Below are positions 52,166-60,082 of a stretch of DNA of 64,000 nucleotides, piece by piece (the stretch's first letter is position 1; each line of letters begins with the position of its first letter). The stretch lies in contig NZ_VAWG01000001.1 of the NCBI RefSeq assembly GCF_005869875.1, forward strand, positions 62,001 through 126,000, given 5' to 3'. The notes under the pieces were generated by a model. It did not search any database. It was not told the origin of the DNA and was given only the letters and a program-made list of their open reading frames with translations. The position numbers and the translations under genes are program-made. This DNA comes from Paenibacillus pinistramenti. Lineage in GTDB: Bacteria; Bacillota; Bacilli; Paenibacillales; Paenibacillaceae.

Positions 52166-52921
52166 TTATTGGGCAATCTGGTCCTTGATATTCTGAAGGA
52201 TCTTCTTCTCGAGCCGGGATACCTGCACTTGAGATATGCCCAGCCTGCTGGCAACCTCAGACTGCGTCTGATCCCTGTAATATCTGAGATACACGATCAA
52301 ACGCTCCCTCTCGGTAAGACCGCCCAGCGCTTCATGAAGCGCCAGCTTATCGAACCAGCGCTCCTGGGACTCATCCGCAATCTGGTCGATCAGCGTAATC
52401 GGATCGCCTTCATTCTCAAATACGGTCTCATGAATGGACGTCGGCGGCTTGTTCGCCTCCTGGGCAAACACCACGTCCTCCGGCGACACGCCCAGCTCCT
52501 GCGCAACCTCCTTAATGGTTGGCAGCCGGCCGAGCGTCTTCGACAGCTCGTCCTTCTTCTTCCGGACCTTGTTGGCCATTTCCTTGAGGGAGCGGCTCAC
52601 CTTCAGCGTGCCGTCATCCCTCAGGAAGCGCTGGATCTCCCCGATAATCATCGGCACCGCATAGGTGGAGAATTTGACGTCATAGCTCAGGTCGAATTTA
52701 TCCACGGATTTCAGCAATCCGATACAGCCGATCTGAAACAGGTCCTCCGGCTCGTAGCCGCGGTTCATAAACCGCTGCACGACCGACCAGACCAGGCGGA
52801 TGTTACAGTTCACCAGCGTATCCCGCGCCAGAGAATCGCCCGACTGGCTGAGGGCGATAAGCCTTTTGACTTCCGAATCGTCCAAATATTCTCTTGGGGT
52901 TTGCTTCACATCAGCATCCAT
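52166..52921 (-). CDS. sigF: Sporulation sigma factor F
   Basis: First compartment-specific sigma factor, active in the forespore after septation. 251 residues: region 2 (DLFQIGCIGLLKSVDKFD, FSTYAVPMIIGEIQRFLRDDG), region 3 and region 4 with the helix-turn-helix QSEVASRLGISQVQVSRLEKKIL. Held inactive by SpoIIAB, encoded just upstream. The order spoIIAA-spoIIAB-sigF is universal in endospore formers. Confidence 0.98.
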   Translation of the reverse strand: MDADVKQTPREYLDDSEVKRLIALSQSGDSLARDTLVNCNIRLVWSVVQRFMNRGYEPEDLFQIGCIGLLKSVDKFDLSYDVKFSTYAVPMIIGEIQRFLRDDGTLKVSRSLKEMANKVRKKKDELSKTLGRLPTIKEVAQELGVSPEDVVFAQEANKPPTSIHETVFENEGDPITLIDQIADESQERWFDKLALHEALGGLTERERLIVYLRYYRDQTQSEVASRLGISQVQVSRLEKKILQNIKDQIAQ

Positions 52922-52930
52922 GGCATCACC

Positions 52931-53383
52931 CTAATTATACAAAGCTTTCTTAGATTCAATCCTCTTCTTCATGCGGATCATGGTCCCCTGCCCGATTTCG
53001 CTGGTCACGCCGAATTCATCCATAAAGTTCTCCATGATGGTGAACCCCATGCCCGACCGCTCCAGCTCCGGCTTCGAGGTATACAGAGGCTGCTGGGCCA
53101 GCTCCAGATCCTCAATGCCCCGCCCTTTATCCTCAATCGTCAGCAGAATGGTATCGTCCTGAATTTCCGCCGTAATCGTCACGATCCCTTCCGGATTGCT
53201 GTCATACCCGTGAATAATGCAGTTGGTAACCGCTTCGGAGACGACGGTCTTTAAATCGGTTATTTCGTCCATTGTTGGATCAAGCTGAGACACAAACGCT
53301 GCGACGGTCACGCGGGCAAACGATTCGTTCTCGGACTTGGCGGCAAACTGCAGCTTCATGAAATTGCGGCTGTTCTCGCTCAT
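52931..53383 (-). CDS. spoIIAB: Anti-sigma F factor (serine kinase)
   Basis: GHKL-fold kinase that binds sigma-F and phosphorylates SpoIIAA. 150 residues. N-box [14 protein letters not shown]1 DKGRGIED and G2 [13 protein letters not shown] form the ATP site. Overlaps spoIIAA by four bases, so translation is coupled; lies 9 nt before sigF. Confidence 0.98.
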   Translation of the reverse strand: MSENSRNFMKLQFAAKSENESFARVTVAAFVSQLDPTMDEITDLKTVVSEAVTNCIIHGYDSNPEGIVTITAEIQDDTILLTIEDKGRGIEDLELAQQPLYTSKPELERSGMGFTIMENFMDEFGVTSEIGQGTMIRMKKRIESKKALYN

Positions 53384-53733
53384 AATGCGACCTCCAGTTC
53401 CGTAAGAGCTTCATCTTCAGTGGCGTAGATCGGCATAATTTTAAATAAACCGGACATTTCAAACAGCCGGTAAACGGGCGCATTAACATGGCATACCGCC
53501 ATTTGGCCGCCCCTTTGCTTAATCAGCTTGTAGCGGCCCAGTATAACGCCGAGACCCGAGCTGTCCATGAACTGAAGCGACTCCAGGCTGAGTACCATAT
53601 GGCGGCAGCGCCCGCGGGCGATTTCCTCATCAAGCCGGAGACGGACGGAGTCGGCCGCATGGTGATCAAGCTCACCGGTCAGCCGGACGATCAGCGTATC
53701 CCTGCGTGTTTCCATTTCCATATTCACCTTCAT
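53380..53733 (-). CDS. spoIIAA: Anti-anti-sigma factor SpoIIAA
   Basis: STAS-domain partner-switch protein. When unphosphorylated it removes SpoIIAB from sigma-F; SpoIIE restores that state. 117 residues; the phosphorylated serine is S58 in [12 protein letters not shown]. First gene of the spoIIA operon, with a sigma-H-like promoter just upstream at 53766-53795 inside the gap after dacF. Confidence 0.98.
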   Translation of the reverse strand: MKVNMEMETRRDTLIVRLTGELDHHAADSVRLRLDEEIARGRCRHMVLSLESLQFMDSSGLGVILGRYKLIKQRGGQMAVCHVNAPVYRLFEMSGLFKIMPIYATEDEALTELEVAL

Positions 53734-53765
53734 GTCTGTTCACTCTCCTCCCTGTCATGAACACT

Positions 53766-53795
53766 CATTTCTACAAGGCGAAAGACCATTCCTGC
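53766..53795 (-). promoter_or_regulatory. Candidate sigma-H promoter of the spoIIA operon
   Basis: Minus strand GCAGGAATG (53787-53795) and GTAGAAATG (53766-53774) with a 12-base spacer resemble the sigma-H elements RnAGGAwww and RnnGAATww, with two mismatches. B. subtilis spoIIA is read by sigma-H under Spo0A control, so the position is right. Confidence 0.6.
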
Positions 53796-53824
53796 CGGGC
53801 GACAAAACTAGAAGAAAACCCCGA

Positions 53825-55012
53825 TCAATCTACAAAAAACAGTTTGGCCGTCGTCCGTTTAAACAGCTTCCACCAGCCCGCCTTCTCGATATCCGCAGGT
53901 GCCTTCAGCTCGAATTCCTTGAGCACCTTATCTCCCTGGTAGACGACCAGCTTGCCGACCGGCTGCCCCGCTCTGACCGGTGCTTTCACCGATTCCGGCA
54001 CTACAACCTGATGCGTGATGCCTGCTGTGGAGGCTCCCTTTTTGACGAGGATATTGTAGGATTTATCCGCCTGAATCTCCAGCATGGACTGTTCGCCTTT
54101 CGTCACTTTAACCCGGCCGATAATCTCCCCGCTCTTGAACAGCGGCTGCATGGCGTACTGGGAGAAAGCATAGTCAAACATCGCTGACACTTCAGCATTC
54201 CGGGTCTTGGTGTTCGGCTCGCCCAATACGACTGCAATCAGGCGCAGCCCGTCCCGTTTGGCAGTTGCTGTCAGGCAGAATTTCGCCTCCGACGTATAGC
54301 CGGTCTTGAGCCCGTCAGCCCCGCTGTAGAACCGGACCAGCTTGTTGGTATTCACCAGCCAGAACGGCTTCTCGCTGTCCTTGCGGAGGTAATCCTGGTA
54401 AGCGCCTGTGTACTTCGTAATATAATCATGCTTGAGCAGCTCCCGGCTCATCACCGCAATGTCATGCGCGGAGGAGTAGTGGTCGGCCGTTGGCAGTCCA
54501 TTTGGATTGGAAAAATGGGTGTCTGTCAGCCCCAGCTCCTGGGCCTTGTCATTCATCATTTTCACAAAACCGGCTTCCGTGCCCCCTATATGCTCCGCAA
54601 TAGCCACCGAAGCGTCGTTGCCCGAGGCCATGGCGATGCCCTTCAGCAGCTCGTCAACCGTCATCTGCTCTCCGGGCTCCAGAAAGATCTGCGATCCGCC
54701 CATGGATGCCGCGTGTTCGCTGGTGGTCACTTTATCCGTCAGCTTCAGCGTGCCTTTATCCAGCGCTTCTGCCGTCAGCAGCATGGTCATAACTTTGGTG
54801 ATGCTTGCCGGGGGAAGCTTCTTATGGCTGTCCTTCTCAAAAATAATAGTCCCTGTATCCGCGTCCATCAGAATGGCCGAAGCGGCATTTGAGCCAAGCC
54901 CTGCCGTCGCAGGGTCCTGTGACGGAGCTCCGGCCGGGGCGGCGCTGCCCGGTACCGCCAAACCGGCGAACAAGCAGAAGGCGAGCGTAGACATTAGCAA
55001 CCTTTTCTTCAA
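53825..55012 (-). CDS. dacF: D-alanyl-D-alanine carboxypeptidase DacF
   Basis: Forespore carboxypeptidase that, with DacB, sets cortex cross-linking. 395 residues from TTG 55012, which follows GGAGGA by seven bases; an upstream frame from 55039 lacks support. Signal peptide at about 1-25. Penicillin-binding motifs S70-ITK, SGN 131-133 and KTG 236-238. Lies directly before spoIIAA, as in B. subtilis, where read-through extends spoIIA transcripts from dacF. Confidence 0.95.
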   Translation of the reverse strand: MKKRLLMSTLAFCLFAGLAVPGSAAPAGAPSQDPATAGLGSNAASAILMDADTGTIIFEKDSHKKLPPASITKVMTMLLTAEALDKGTLKLTDKVTTSEHAASMGGSQIFLEPGEQMTVDELLKGIAMASGNDASVAIAEHIGGTEAGFVKMMNDKAQELGLTDTHFSNPNGLPTADHYSSAHDIAVMSRELLKHDYITKYTGAYQDYLRKDSEKPFWLVNTNKLVRFYSGADGLKTGYTSEAKFCLTATAKRDGLRLIAVVLGEPNTKTRNAEVSAMFDYAFSQYAMQPLFKSGEIIGRVKVTKGEQSMLEIQADKSYNILVKKGASTAGITHQVVVPESVKAPVRAGQPVGKLVVYQGDKVLKEFELKAPADIEKAGWWKLFKRTTAKLFFVD

Positions 55013-55106
55013 GGGTACTCCTCCTTTAAATAGTGGCAACTCTCATTCTTCTAAGCTAGTATTCGCCAAAATGCTGGAAATTATTCGGATAACGGGCTTC
55101 GGCCAA

Positions 55107-55165
55107 GAAAAAAAGCCGCATCCGCTCTACACCTCAATAGCAAGGTGATGAACGGATGCGGCTTT
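55107..55165 (-). terminator. Intrinsic terminator after punA
   Basis: Minus strand AAAGCCGCATCCG pairs with CGGATGCGGCTTT, inner CACCT / AGGTG; a seven-T tail follows. Confidence 0.95.
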
Positions 55166-55188
55166 GCTTGTTTGTAATAAATTCTGGC

Positions 55189-56013
55189 TTACATCTTGGG
55201 AATAACAGCAAGGACGAGTCCCAGGAACTTCTCCCGGACCATCTCTGTTGTCTCCATGACTTCGCCGTGTGACAGCGGCTGATCCAGAATACCCGCCGCC
55301 ATATTGCTGATGCAGGAGATCCCCAGCACCTCAATGCCCGTGTGCCGGGCCACGATCACTTCGGATACTGTGGACATGCCTACTGCATCTACGCCAAGCG
55401 TCCGGAGCATCCGGATCTCGGCAGGCGTTTCATAGTTCGGTCCGAGCAGGCCGGCGTATACGCCTTCCTGAAGCGGGTAGCCCTTCTCCGCTGCAGCGCT
55501 CTTGGCCAGATCGCGGAGCCTGCGGCTGTACGCTTCGGACATGTCCGGGAACCGCGGCCCGAAGGCAGCCTCATTGCCGCCGATCAGCGGATTCCGGCCG
55601 GTCAGGTTCAGATGATCGGAGATCAGCATCAGGTCCCCAGGCTGGTAAGATGTGTTAACGCCCCCTGCTGCGTTGGTGACAAGCAGCTTGGATACGCCAA
55701 GCTCCTTCATGACGCGGACCGGGAAAGCCGTGATTTCAGGCGCGTAGCCTTCATACATGTGGAAACGCCCTTTCATCAGGATCACGTCCACCCCGCCGAC
55801 GGTTCCGATCATCAGCTCGCCTGCATGTCCTTCGACAGTAGAACTGGGGAAGTGCGGAATATTTTCATACTGGATGGTTACTGCATCTTCAATATAATCG
55901 GCCAGAACGCCAAGTCCAGAGCCCAGTATGAGCCCAATCTGCGGAATCCGGTCCGTCTGTTTGCGGATAAAGGCGCAGGCTTCCTGCACCATCCCCTGGT
56001 TTAAGGTCAACAT
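55189..56013 (-). CDS. punA: Purine nucleoside phosphorylase
   Basis: Trimeric PNP that splits inosine and guanosine with phosphate (PupG in B. subtilis). 274 residues from ATG 56013 (AGGAGAG site); a TTG at 56043 would lengthen it without support. GLILGSGLGVLAD (phosphate loop), GHAGELMIGTVGG, MKGRFHMYEGY, TNAAGGVN and the purine-binding LGPNYETPAEIRM are visible. Forms a salvage pair with deoB. Confidence 0.95.
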   Translation of the reverse strand: MLTLNQGMVQEACAFIRKQTDRIPQIGLILGSGLGVLADYIEDAVTIQYENIPHFPSSTVEGHAGELMIGTVGGVDVILMKGRFHMYEGYAPEITAFPVRVMKELGVSKLLVTNAAGGVNTSYQPGDLMLISDHLNLTGRNPLIGGNEAAFGPRFPDMSEAYSRRLRDLAKSAAAEKGYPLQEGVYAGLLGPNYETPAEIRMLRTLGVDAVGMSTVSEVIVARHTGIEVLGISCISNMAAGILDQPLSHGEVMETTEMVREKFLGLVLAVIPKM

Positions 56014-56043
56014 AATATTTAATCTCTCCTGTTCTCCAAGCAA

Positions 56044-57237
56044 TTATTGCAGTTCTTTCAGGAAGCTTTCCCCAAGCCCGGTTCCCTGAATTCCGAAGTT
56101 ATCCGCAATGGTCGCCGCCAAGTCCGCGTAGGTAGCGCGTACGCCGATGGTGCCCGATTGTTTCAGAGACGGCCCGTAGATCAATACCGGCACATATTCG
56201 CGGGTATGATCCGTTCCCGCATGGACAGGGTCGTTGCCATGGTCCGCCGTAATGACGAGCAGATCCTGCTCTCCCGTTGCGGCCATCAGCTCCGGTAAAG
56301 CACGGTCGAACACTTCAAGCGCTCCAGCATAGCCTTTTGGATCGCGGCGGTGGCCGTACAGGGAATCAAAGTCCACAAGATTTGTAAAAATCATCCCCGT
56401 AAACGGCTCCGGCAGCAGCTTCAGCGTCTCTTCGATTCCGTGTTCATTGCTCTTCGTCGGGTAGGAGCGGTTAATGCCTTCGCCGGAGAAGATGTCGTTG
56501 ATCTTACCGACAGAAACCACTTCATAGCCGGCATTCTTGAGGCCGTTCAGAACCGTCGGCTCCGGCGGCTTGACCGCATAATCATGGCGGTTAGGCGTCC
56601 GCTTCCAATTGCCAGGCGTCCCCACAAACGGACGGGCAATCACGCGTCCTGCGGAGTGCTCCGGCTCTAAGGTTAAGCGGCGGGCAATCTCGCAGGCCCG
56701 GTACAGTTCGTCAAGCGGAATCACTTCCTCATGGGCCGCAATCTGGAACACGCTGTCTGCGGAGGTGTATACAATAAAGGCTCCTGTCTTCATGTGCTCT
56801 TCCCCAAGCTCGTCGAGGATTTCCGTGCCGGAGGCCGGCTTGTTCCCAATCGTCTTGCGGCCGGTCTCCTGCTCAAAGCGGGCCATCAGGTCGCGCGGGA
56901 AGCCGTCCGGATAAGTCTGGAACGGAGTCTCAATCTTCAGGCCCATCAGCTCCCAGTGTCCAGTCATTGTGTCTTTGCCTGCGGACACCTCGGCCATTTT
57001 GCCGTAATAGCCAAGCGGCTTGTCCACCGGCTCAACCGGAGGAATCGGCGCAATATTGCCAAGTCCGAGCTTGGCCAAATTCGGCAGCTGCGTCTCCGGA
57101 TGGGTGCTCAAAATATGACCGAGCGTATGCGCTCCGGCATCACCGAATTCCGGTGCGTCAGGCAGCTCGCCGATCCCTACGCTGTCCATGACGATGACGC
57201 TTATTTTTCTAAAACGGGGTTGATGTTGTTGACTCAT
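56044..57237 (-). CDS. deoB: Phosphopentomutase
   Basis: Interconverts (deoxy)ribose 1- and 5-phosphate, using the sugar phosphate released by PunA. 397 residues, alkaline-phosphatase superfamily with two Mn sites: D18 in [15 protein letters not shown], the phospho-Thr block KDTMTGHWE, and the late [20 protein letters not shown] that supplies Asp and His ligands. AAGGAGT site. (drm in B. subtilis.). Confidence 0.97.
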   Translation of the reverse strand: MSQQHQPRFRKISVIVMDSVGIGELPDAPEFGDAGAHTLGHILSTHPETQLPNLAKLGLGNIAPIPPVEPVDKPLGYYGKMAEVSAGKDTMTGHWELMGLKIETPFQTYPDGFPRDLMARFEQETGRKTIGNKPASGTEILDELGEEHMKTGAFIVYTSADSVFQIAAHEEVIPLDELYRACEIARRLTLEPEHSAGRVIARPFVGTPGNWKRTPNRHDYAVKPPEPTVLNGLKNAGYEVVSVGKINDIFSGEGINRSYPTKSNEHGIEETLKLLPEPFTGMIFTNLVDFDSLYGHRRDPKGYAGALEVFDRALPELMAATGEQDLLVITADHGNDPVHAGTDHTREYVPVLIYGPSLKQSGTIGVRATYADLAATIADNFGIQGTGLGESFLKELQ

Positions 57238-57281
57238 TAGGGTGTCACTCCTTCTGGTAGTTGCAAAAATTCATTACTCAT

Positions 57282-57336
57282 AGTTATCTCTTTGTCAAAT
57301 AGTTATCCCTTGTCAAATAGTAATCCCTTTCAAAGG
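57282..57336. repeat. Three imperfect 18/19-bp repeats upstream of deoB
   Basis: AGTTATCTCTTTGTCAAAT (57282-57300), AGTTATCCCTTGTCAAAT (57301-57318) and a decayed AGTAATCCCTTTCAAAG (from 57319) follow each other without spacers in the xerD-deoB gap. Function unknown; they may hold regulator half-sites for deoB-punA or be slippage products. Confidence 0.8.
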
Positions 57337-57346
57337 GGCATAACAT

Positions 57347-58261
57347 TCAGCCATCCGATTCCGACCGGGCGCCAGCTGACCGCGGATGGAACTTGTCATA
57401 CACGGCTTTGATATTTGTGCCTGTACGGTTCAGATAAGCCTGTGTCGAAGAGATGTCCGCATGGCCCATCAGCTCCTGCACCGTTCTTAGATCCGCTCCG
57501 CCGCTCAGCAGGTGAGAAGCAAAGGAGGTTCTGAGCGTATGCGGCGTAATCTCGGCCTGAATGCCGGCCGCCTGACCATATTTCTTGATCGTCTTCCAGA
57601 ACCCCTGACGGGTGATCCGCCCGCCGAGCCGGTTGGGAAACAGGACGGTTTCCTCCTGTCCCTGCAGCAGGGCAGGCCGGGCCTGTCCCAAATACTGCTC
57701 CAGCCACTCCCCTGTGCTCGCCGCAAAGGGAACGATGCGCTCATGGCTGGTCCCTCTTCCGCAGCGGACAAAACGCAGCCGCACGTCGACATCCTCCACA
57801 TCAAGGCAGATCAGCTCTGATACGCGGATGCCCGTAGCATACAGCAGCTCCAGCATGGCCTTGTCACGCTGTCCAAGCAGCGTGGACGTGTCAGGCATGT
57901 CCAGCAAAGCCATGGTCTCGCTCAGCGACAAAGGTACCGGCGGCTTGCGCCTGGTTTTGGGCGACTCCAGATAGAGAAAGGGATCCTGGCGGATGACGGA
58001 CTCCCGCTGCAGATGCTTAAAGAAGGCACGCAGCGATACGGAAGCACGGGTTACCGTTGAGGGAGCTTTGCCCTGCTCTTTAAGCATAGAGAAATAAAGC
58101 GACAAAACGGCTCTCGTCACCTGTTCGGGGTCAACAATTTGTTTCTCATCCAGATAGGCAGCAAACTGCTCCAGATCCCGCCTGTAAGAGGATAAGGTAG
58201 CTTCACTTAATCCCTTGCGTTCTTCCAGCTCCCGGATAAAGTCCCTGATCTGCTCCTCCAT
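57347..58261 (-). CDS. xerD: Site-specific tyrosine recombinase XerD (divergent)
   Basis: Resolves chromosome dimers at dif with XerC/CodV. 304 residues: N-terminal core-binding domain (about 1-90), catalytic domain after. Of the catalytic set, R146, H241, R244, H267 and Y276 are present, but the conserved lysine in G-K-G is R169 (CGRGTSHERI), and HTLRHSF reads HTLRTSF. The C-terminal extension RSAGARSESDG is longer than usual. Gene order fur-yqzK-xerD-deoB identifies it as XerD. Activity may depend on Arg in place of Lys. Confidence 0.93.
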   Translation of the reverse strand: MEEQIRDFIRELEERKGLSEATLSSYRRDLEQFAAYLDEKQIVDPEQVTRAVLSLYFSMLKEQGKAPSTVTRASVSLRAFFKHLQRESVIRQDPFLYLESPKTRRKPPVPLSLSETMALLDMPDTSTLLGQRDKAMLELLYATGIRVSELICLDVEDVDVRLRFVRCGRGTSHERIVPFAASTGEWLEQYLGQARPALLQGQEETVLFPNRLGGRITRQGFWKTIKKYGQAAGIQAEITPHTLRTSFASHLLSGGADLRTVQELMGHADISSTQAYLNRTGTNIKAVYDKFHPRSAGARSESDG

Positions 58262-58291
58262 GTCCTTTCCGCTCCTCCCTGTAAAAGCTCC

Positions 58292-58525
58292 CTATTCACC
58301 AAGCCTGTAAAACAGCTTCAGCCGCTCCAGCATCTCCTCCTGCCCCTCCTGCTGAACCGCTGTGCTGCCAGCTTTGACCGCAGAGCCTTCCGGATACCGG
58401 TAAGGATCCGCCGGATATAACCAATGCTCCAATATGCCGAACCATTTGCTGAATACGTAGACCAGCATGACGAAGAGAATGAGAAACCGCAGTAAGCGAA
58501 ACCATTTTCGAATGGAAATGACCAT
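58292..58525 (-). CDS. DUF4227 membrane protein (YqzK-like)
   Basis: 77 residues with one membrane segment at about 11-29 (LRFLILFVMLVYVFSKWFG), then an outer HWLYPADPYRYPEG motif typical of DUF4227 and a short acidic end. Found between fur and xerD in B. subtilis (yqzK). Function unknown; co-transcription with xerD is likely. Confidence 0.88.
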   Translation of the reverse strand: MVISIRKWFRLLRFLILFVMLVYVFSKWFGILEHWLYPADPYRYPEGSAVKAGSTAVQQEGQEEMLERLKLFYRLGE

Positions 58526-58678
58526 GACTCTCCCTCTTTCTTACCCTGTTTTGCACCTCTTTGAAAGAGAAGGCTATAGAAAGTATACAAGCGGGAAAGA
58601 AAGTTTATGTATGTTGACAGGCCGGCAGGATGACGGAGCGGCTGGTCTATTTTTGCAGTAAGTAATGATTTCGTAGTT

Positions 58679-58738
58679 AAAAAAGCTCTTGAGTCAAAAA
58701 AGCTTCTGATATAAAAAAGCTATTGAGTCAAAAAAGCT
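58679..58738. repeat. 17-bp tandem repeats at the fur terminator
   Basis: AAAAAAGCT recurs at 58679, 58696, 58713 and 58730, exactly 17 bases apart; the units between read close to AAAAAAGCTCTTGAGTC, the second being more diverged. The fourth unit is the T-run and arm of the fur terminator, so the terminator tail has been copied three more times downstream on the minus strand. Confidence 0.9.
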
Positions 58739-58762
58739 CTCCCGGTCTTAACCGTGAGAGCT
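58730..58762 (-). terminator. Intrinsic terminator after fur
   Basis: Minus strand AGCTCTC-ACGGT-TAAG-ACCGG-GAGAGCT (one G-T pair) followed by TTTTTT, and by three further T-runs in the 17-bp repeats. Confidence 0.9.
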
Positions 58763-58787
58763 TATTACCTCAGCTATCCATATAAGA

Positions 58788-59264
58788 TTAAGAAGAAGTG
58801 CCTTCGTTGGTCTGATTATCCTGGTCTTTCTTCTTGCAGCGGTGGCAGATGCCGTGAAAATCTAGCCTGTGGTCAAGCACGGTGAAGTTGAATTCACGTT
58901 CAAGCTTCTCCTCCAGCGGCGTTAACCAGTCTTCACGAATTTCATCCATTGCTCCGCATTGCACGCATATTAGATGGTGATGGTGATGCTTCGACGTATC
59001 TGTGCGAAGATCATAACGGGCAACTCCGTCTCCGAAATTGATCTTCTCCACAACGTGAAGTTCGCTGAGCAGCTCAAGAGTACGGTAAACGGTAGCCAAA
59101 CCGATTTCCGGCGCCTTGTCCTTAACGAGCATAAATACATCCTCGGCACTCAGATGGTCATCTTCATTCTCCAGCAAAACCCTTACCGTGGCTTCCCTCT
59201 GGGGCGTAAGCTTGTATCCGTGGGACTGCAGCTGCTGTTTAATTTTGTCGATCCGAGCTTCCAT
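58788..59264 (-). CDS. fur: Ferric uptake regulator family protein
   Basis: Metal-dependent repressor of iron uptake. 158 residues: winged helix with TPQREATVRVLLEN and GLATVYRTLELL, and a C-terminal dimer domain with the HHHHH run at 93-97 and two structural zinc pairs C100-x2-C103 and C140-x2-C143. Gene order (spoIIM, fur, yqzK, xerD) is that of B. subtilis fur rather than perR or zur. It has its own strong promoter. Confidence 0.95.
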   Translation of the reverse strand: MEARIDKIKQQLQSHGYKLTPQREATVRVLLENEDDHLSAEDVFMLVKDKAPEIGLATVYRTLELLSELHVVEKINFGDGVARYDLRTDTSKHHHHHLICVQCGAMDEIREDWLTPLEEKLEREFNFTVLDHRLDFHGICHRCKKKDQDNQTNEGTSS

Positions 59265-59320
59265 ACTACCCCTCCCCCTCGGAAAAAGCCGAACCTCTGT
59301 GCATAATAATCGCTCTTATC

Positions 59321-59350
59321 ATTATAGGGGGATATAAAGCGATAAGTCAA
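59321..59350 (-). promoter_or_regulatory. Sigma-A promoter of fur with a possible operator
   Basis: Minus strand TTGACT (59345-59350), 18-nt spacer, perfect TATAAT (59321-59326). Just downstream ATAATGAT and ATTATTAT form an imperfect inverted repeat separated by seven bases around the start point; this is not a standard Fur or PerR box but could be an autoregulatory site. Confidence 0.75.
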
Positions 59351-59375
59351 ACATTTTGCAAGGGGGCATGGAGGT

Positions 59376-60005
59376 CTATGCCTGTCCCAGCATAGGGGAA
59401 ACCCAGCTCATCATGACGGGTGAGACCCAGGTTTCAAAGCAGGCTACCGCGAGCAGAATCAGGGACATGGAGACGATCAGGCCCGTGTAGGACAGAAAGG
59501 GTTCGGTCAGCTTCCCCGGTCTGCTCAGCAGCACTCTGCTGCGGATAATGCCGATGGAGAACTTCACGGCCGCTGCGCTGCTGACCAGCAGCACCGGAAT
59601 GACGATTAAATTATGGGGAGCAACCGAAACCAGGGCGAGCAGCAGGCCTTTCCAGCTGAATTGGCCGACCATGCAGCCTACGGTGAAGCCGATCAGCACT
59701 CCTTTTAGAAAATCCAGAATCAGGATGCCGGGCAGGCCAATTACGGATAAGCCAAACAGCCAGATCAGCCCCACCCACTTCAGCTGCAGCACCGCAATCG
59801 GCCAGAATGAAGCTTGCCCGTCCACAGCAGCGGGATCAAGACTGATAAAGAAATTGTTCAAGTATTTGGAGATATCCTCCTGCTGGTCAAGCGTCAGCGC
59901 ATTTACCATGAGAGCGCCGAATACGACGCCCATTAACAGCAATACTGCAACGAAGGCGTACAGCGGCGTCTGGTCTTTTAGTGTTCGCTGGATCATTTGA
60001 AACAT
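59376..60005 (-). CDS. spoIIM: Stage II sporulation protein M
   Basis: Membrane scaffold of the DMP complex (SpoIID, M, P) that thins septal peptidoglycan before engulfment. 209 residues from ATG 60005 (GGGAGGAG site), with five hydrophobic segments and the family motif SVAPHNLIVIP. Sigma-E control expected. Position next to fur is conserved. Confidence 0.95.
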   Translation of the reverse strand: MFQMIQRTLKDQTPLYAFVAVLLLMGVVFGALMVNALTLDQQEDISKYLNNFFISLDPAAVDGQASFWPIAVLQLKWVGLIWLFGLSVIGLPGILILDFLKGVLIGFTVGCMVGQFSWKGLLLALVSVAPHNLIVIPVLLVSSAAAVKFSIGIIRSRVLLSRPGKLTEPFLSYTGLIVSMSLILLAVACFETWVSPVMMSWVSPMLGQA

Positions 60006-60082
60006 ATGCCTTCTCCTCCCTTTGTACACAATCAGCTATTACAAGACTATGAAAAAGGAAGGCATGCTAGACCTCAGCCTGG

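Noticed and set aside
52169-53254. Plus-strand open frame (361 codons) opposite sigF and spoIIAB
   Set aside because: Antisense shadow of the spoIIA operon with His/Arg/Leu-rich, unstructured translation.
58679-58762. CRISPR array
   Set aside because: Repeats are 17 bp with no distinct spacers and belong to a terminator tail; no cas genes occur in the window.
59299-59326. Canonical Fur or PerR box in the fur promoter
   Set aside because: The inverted repeat has a seven-base spacer and a mismatch; it does not fit the 7-1-7 layout, so I mention it only as a possible operator.
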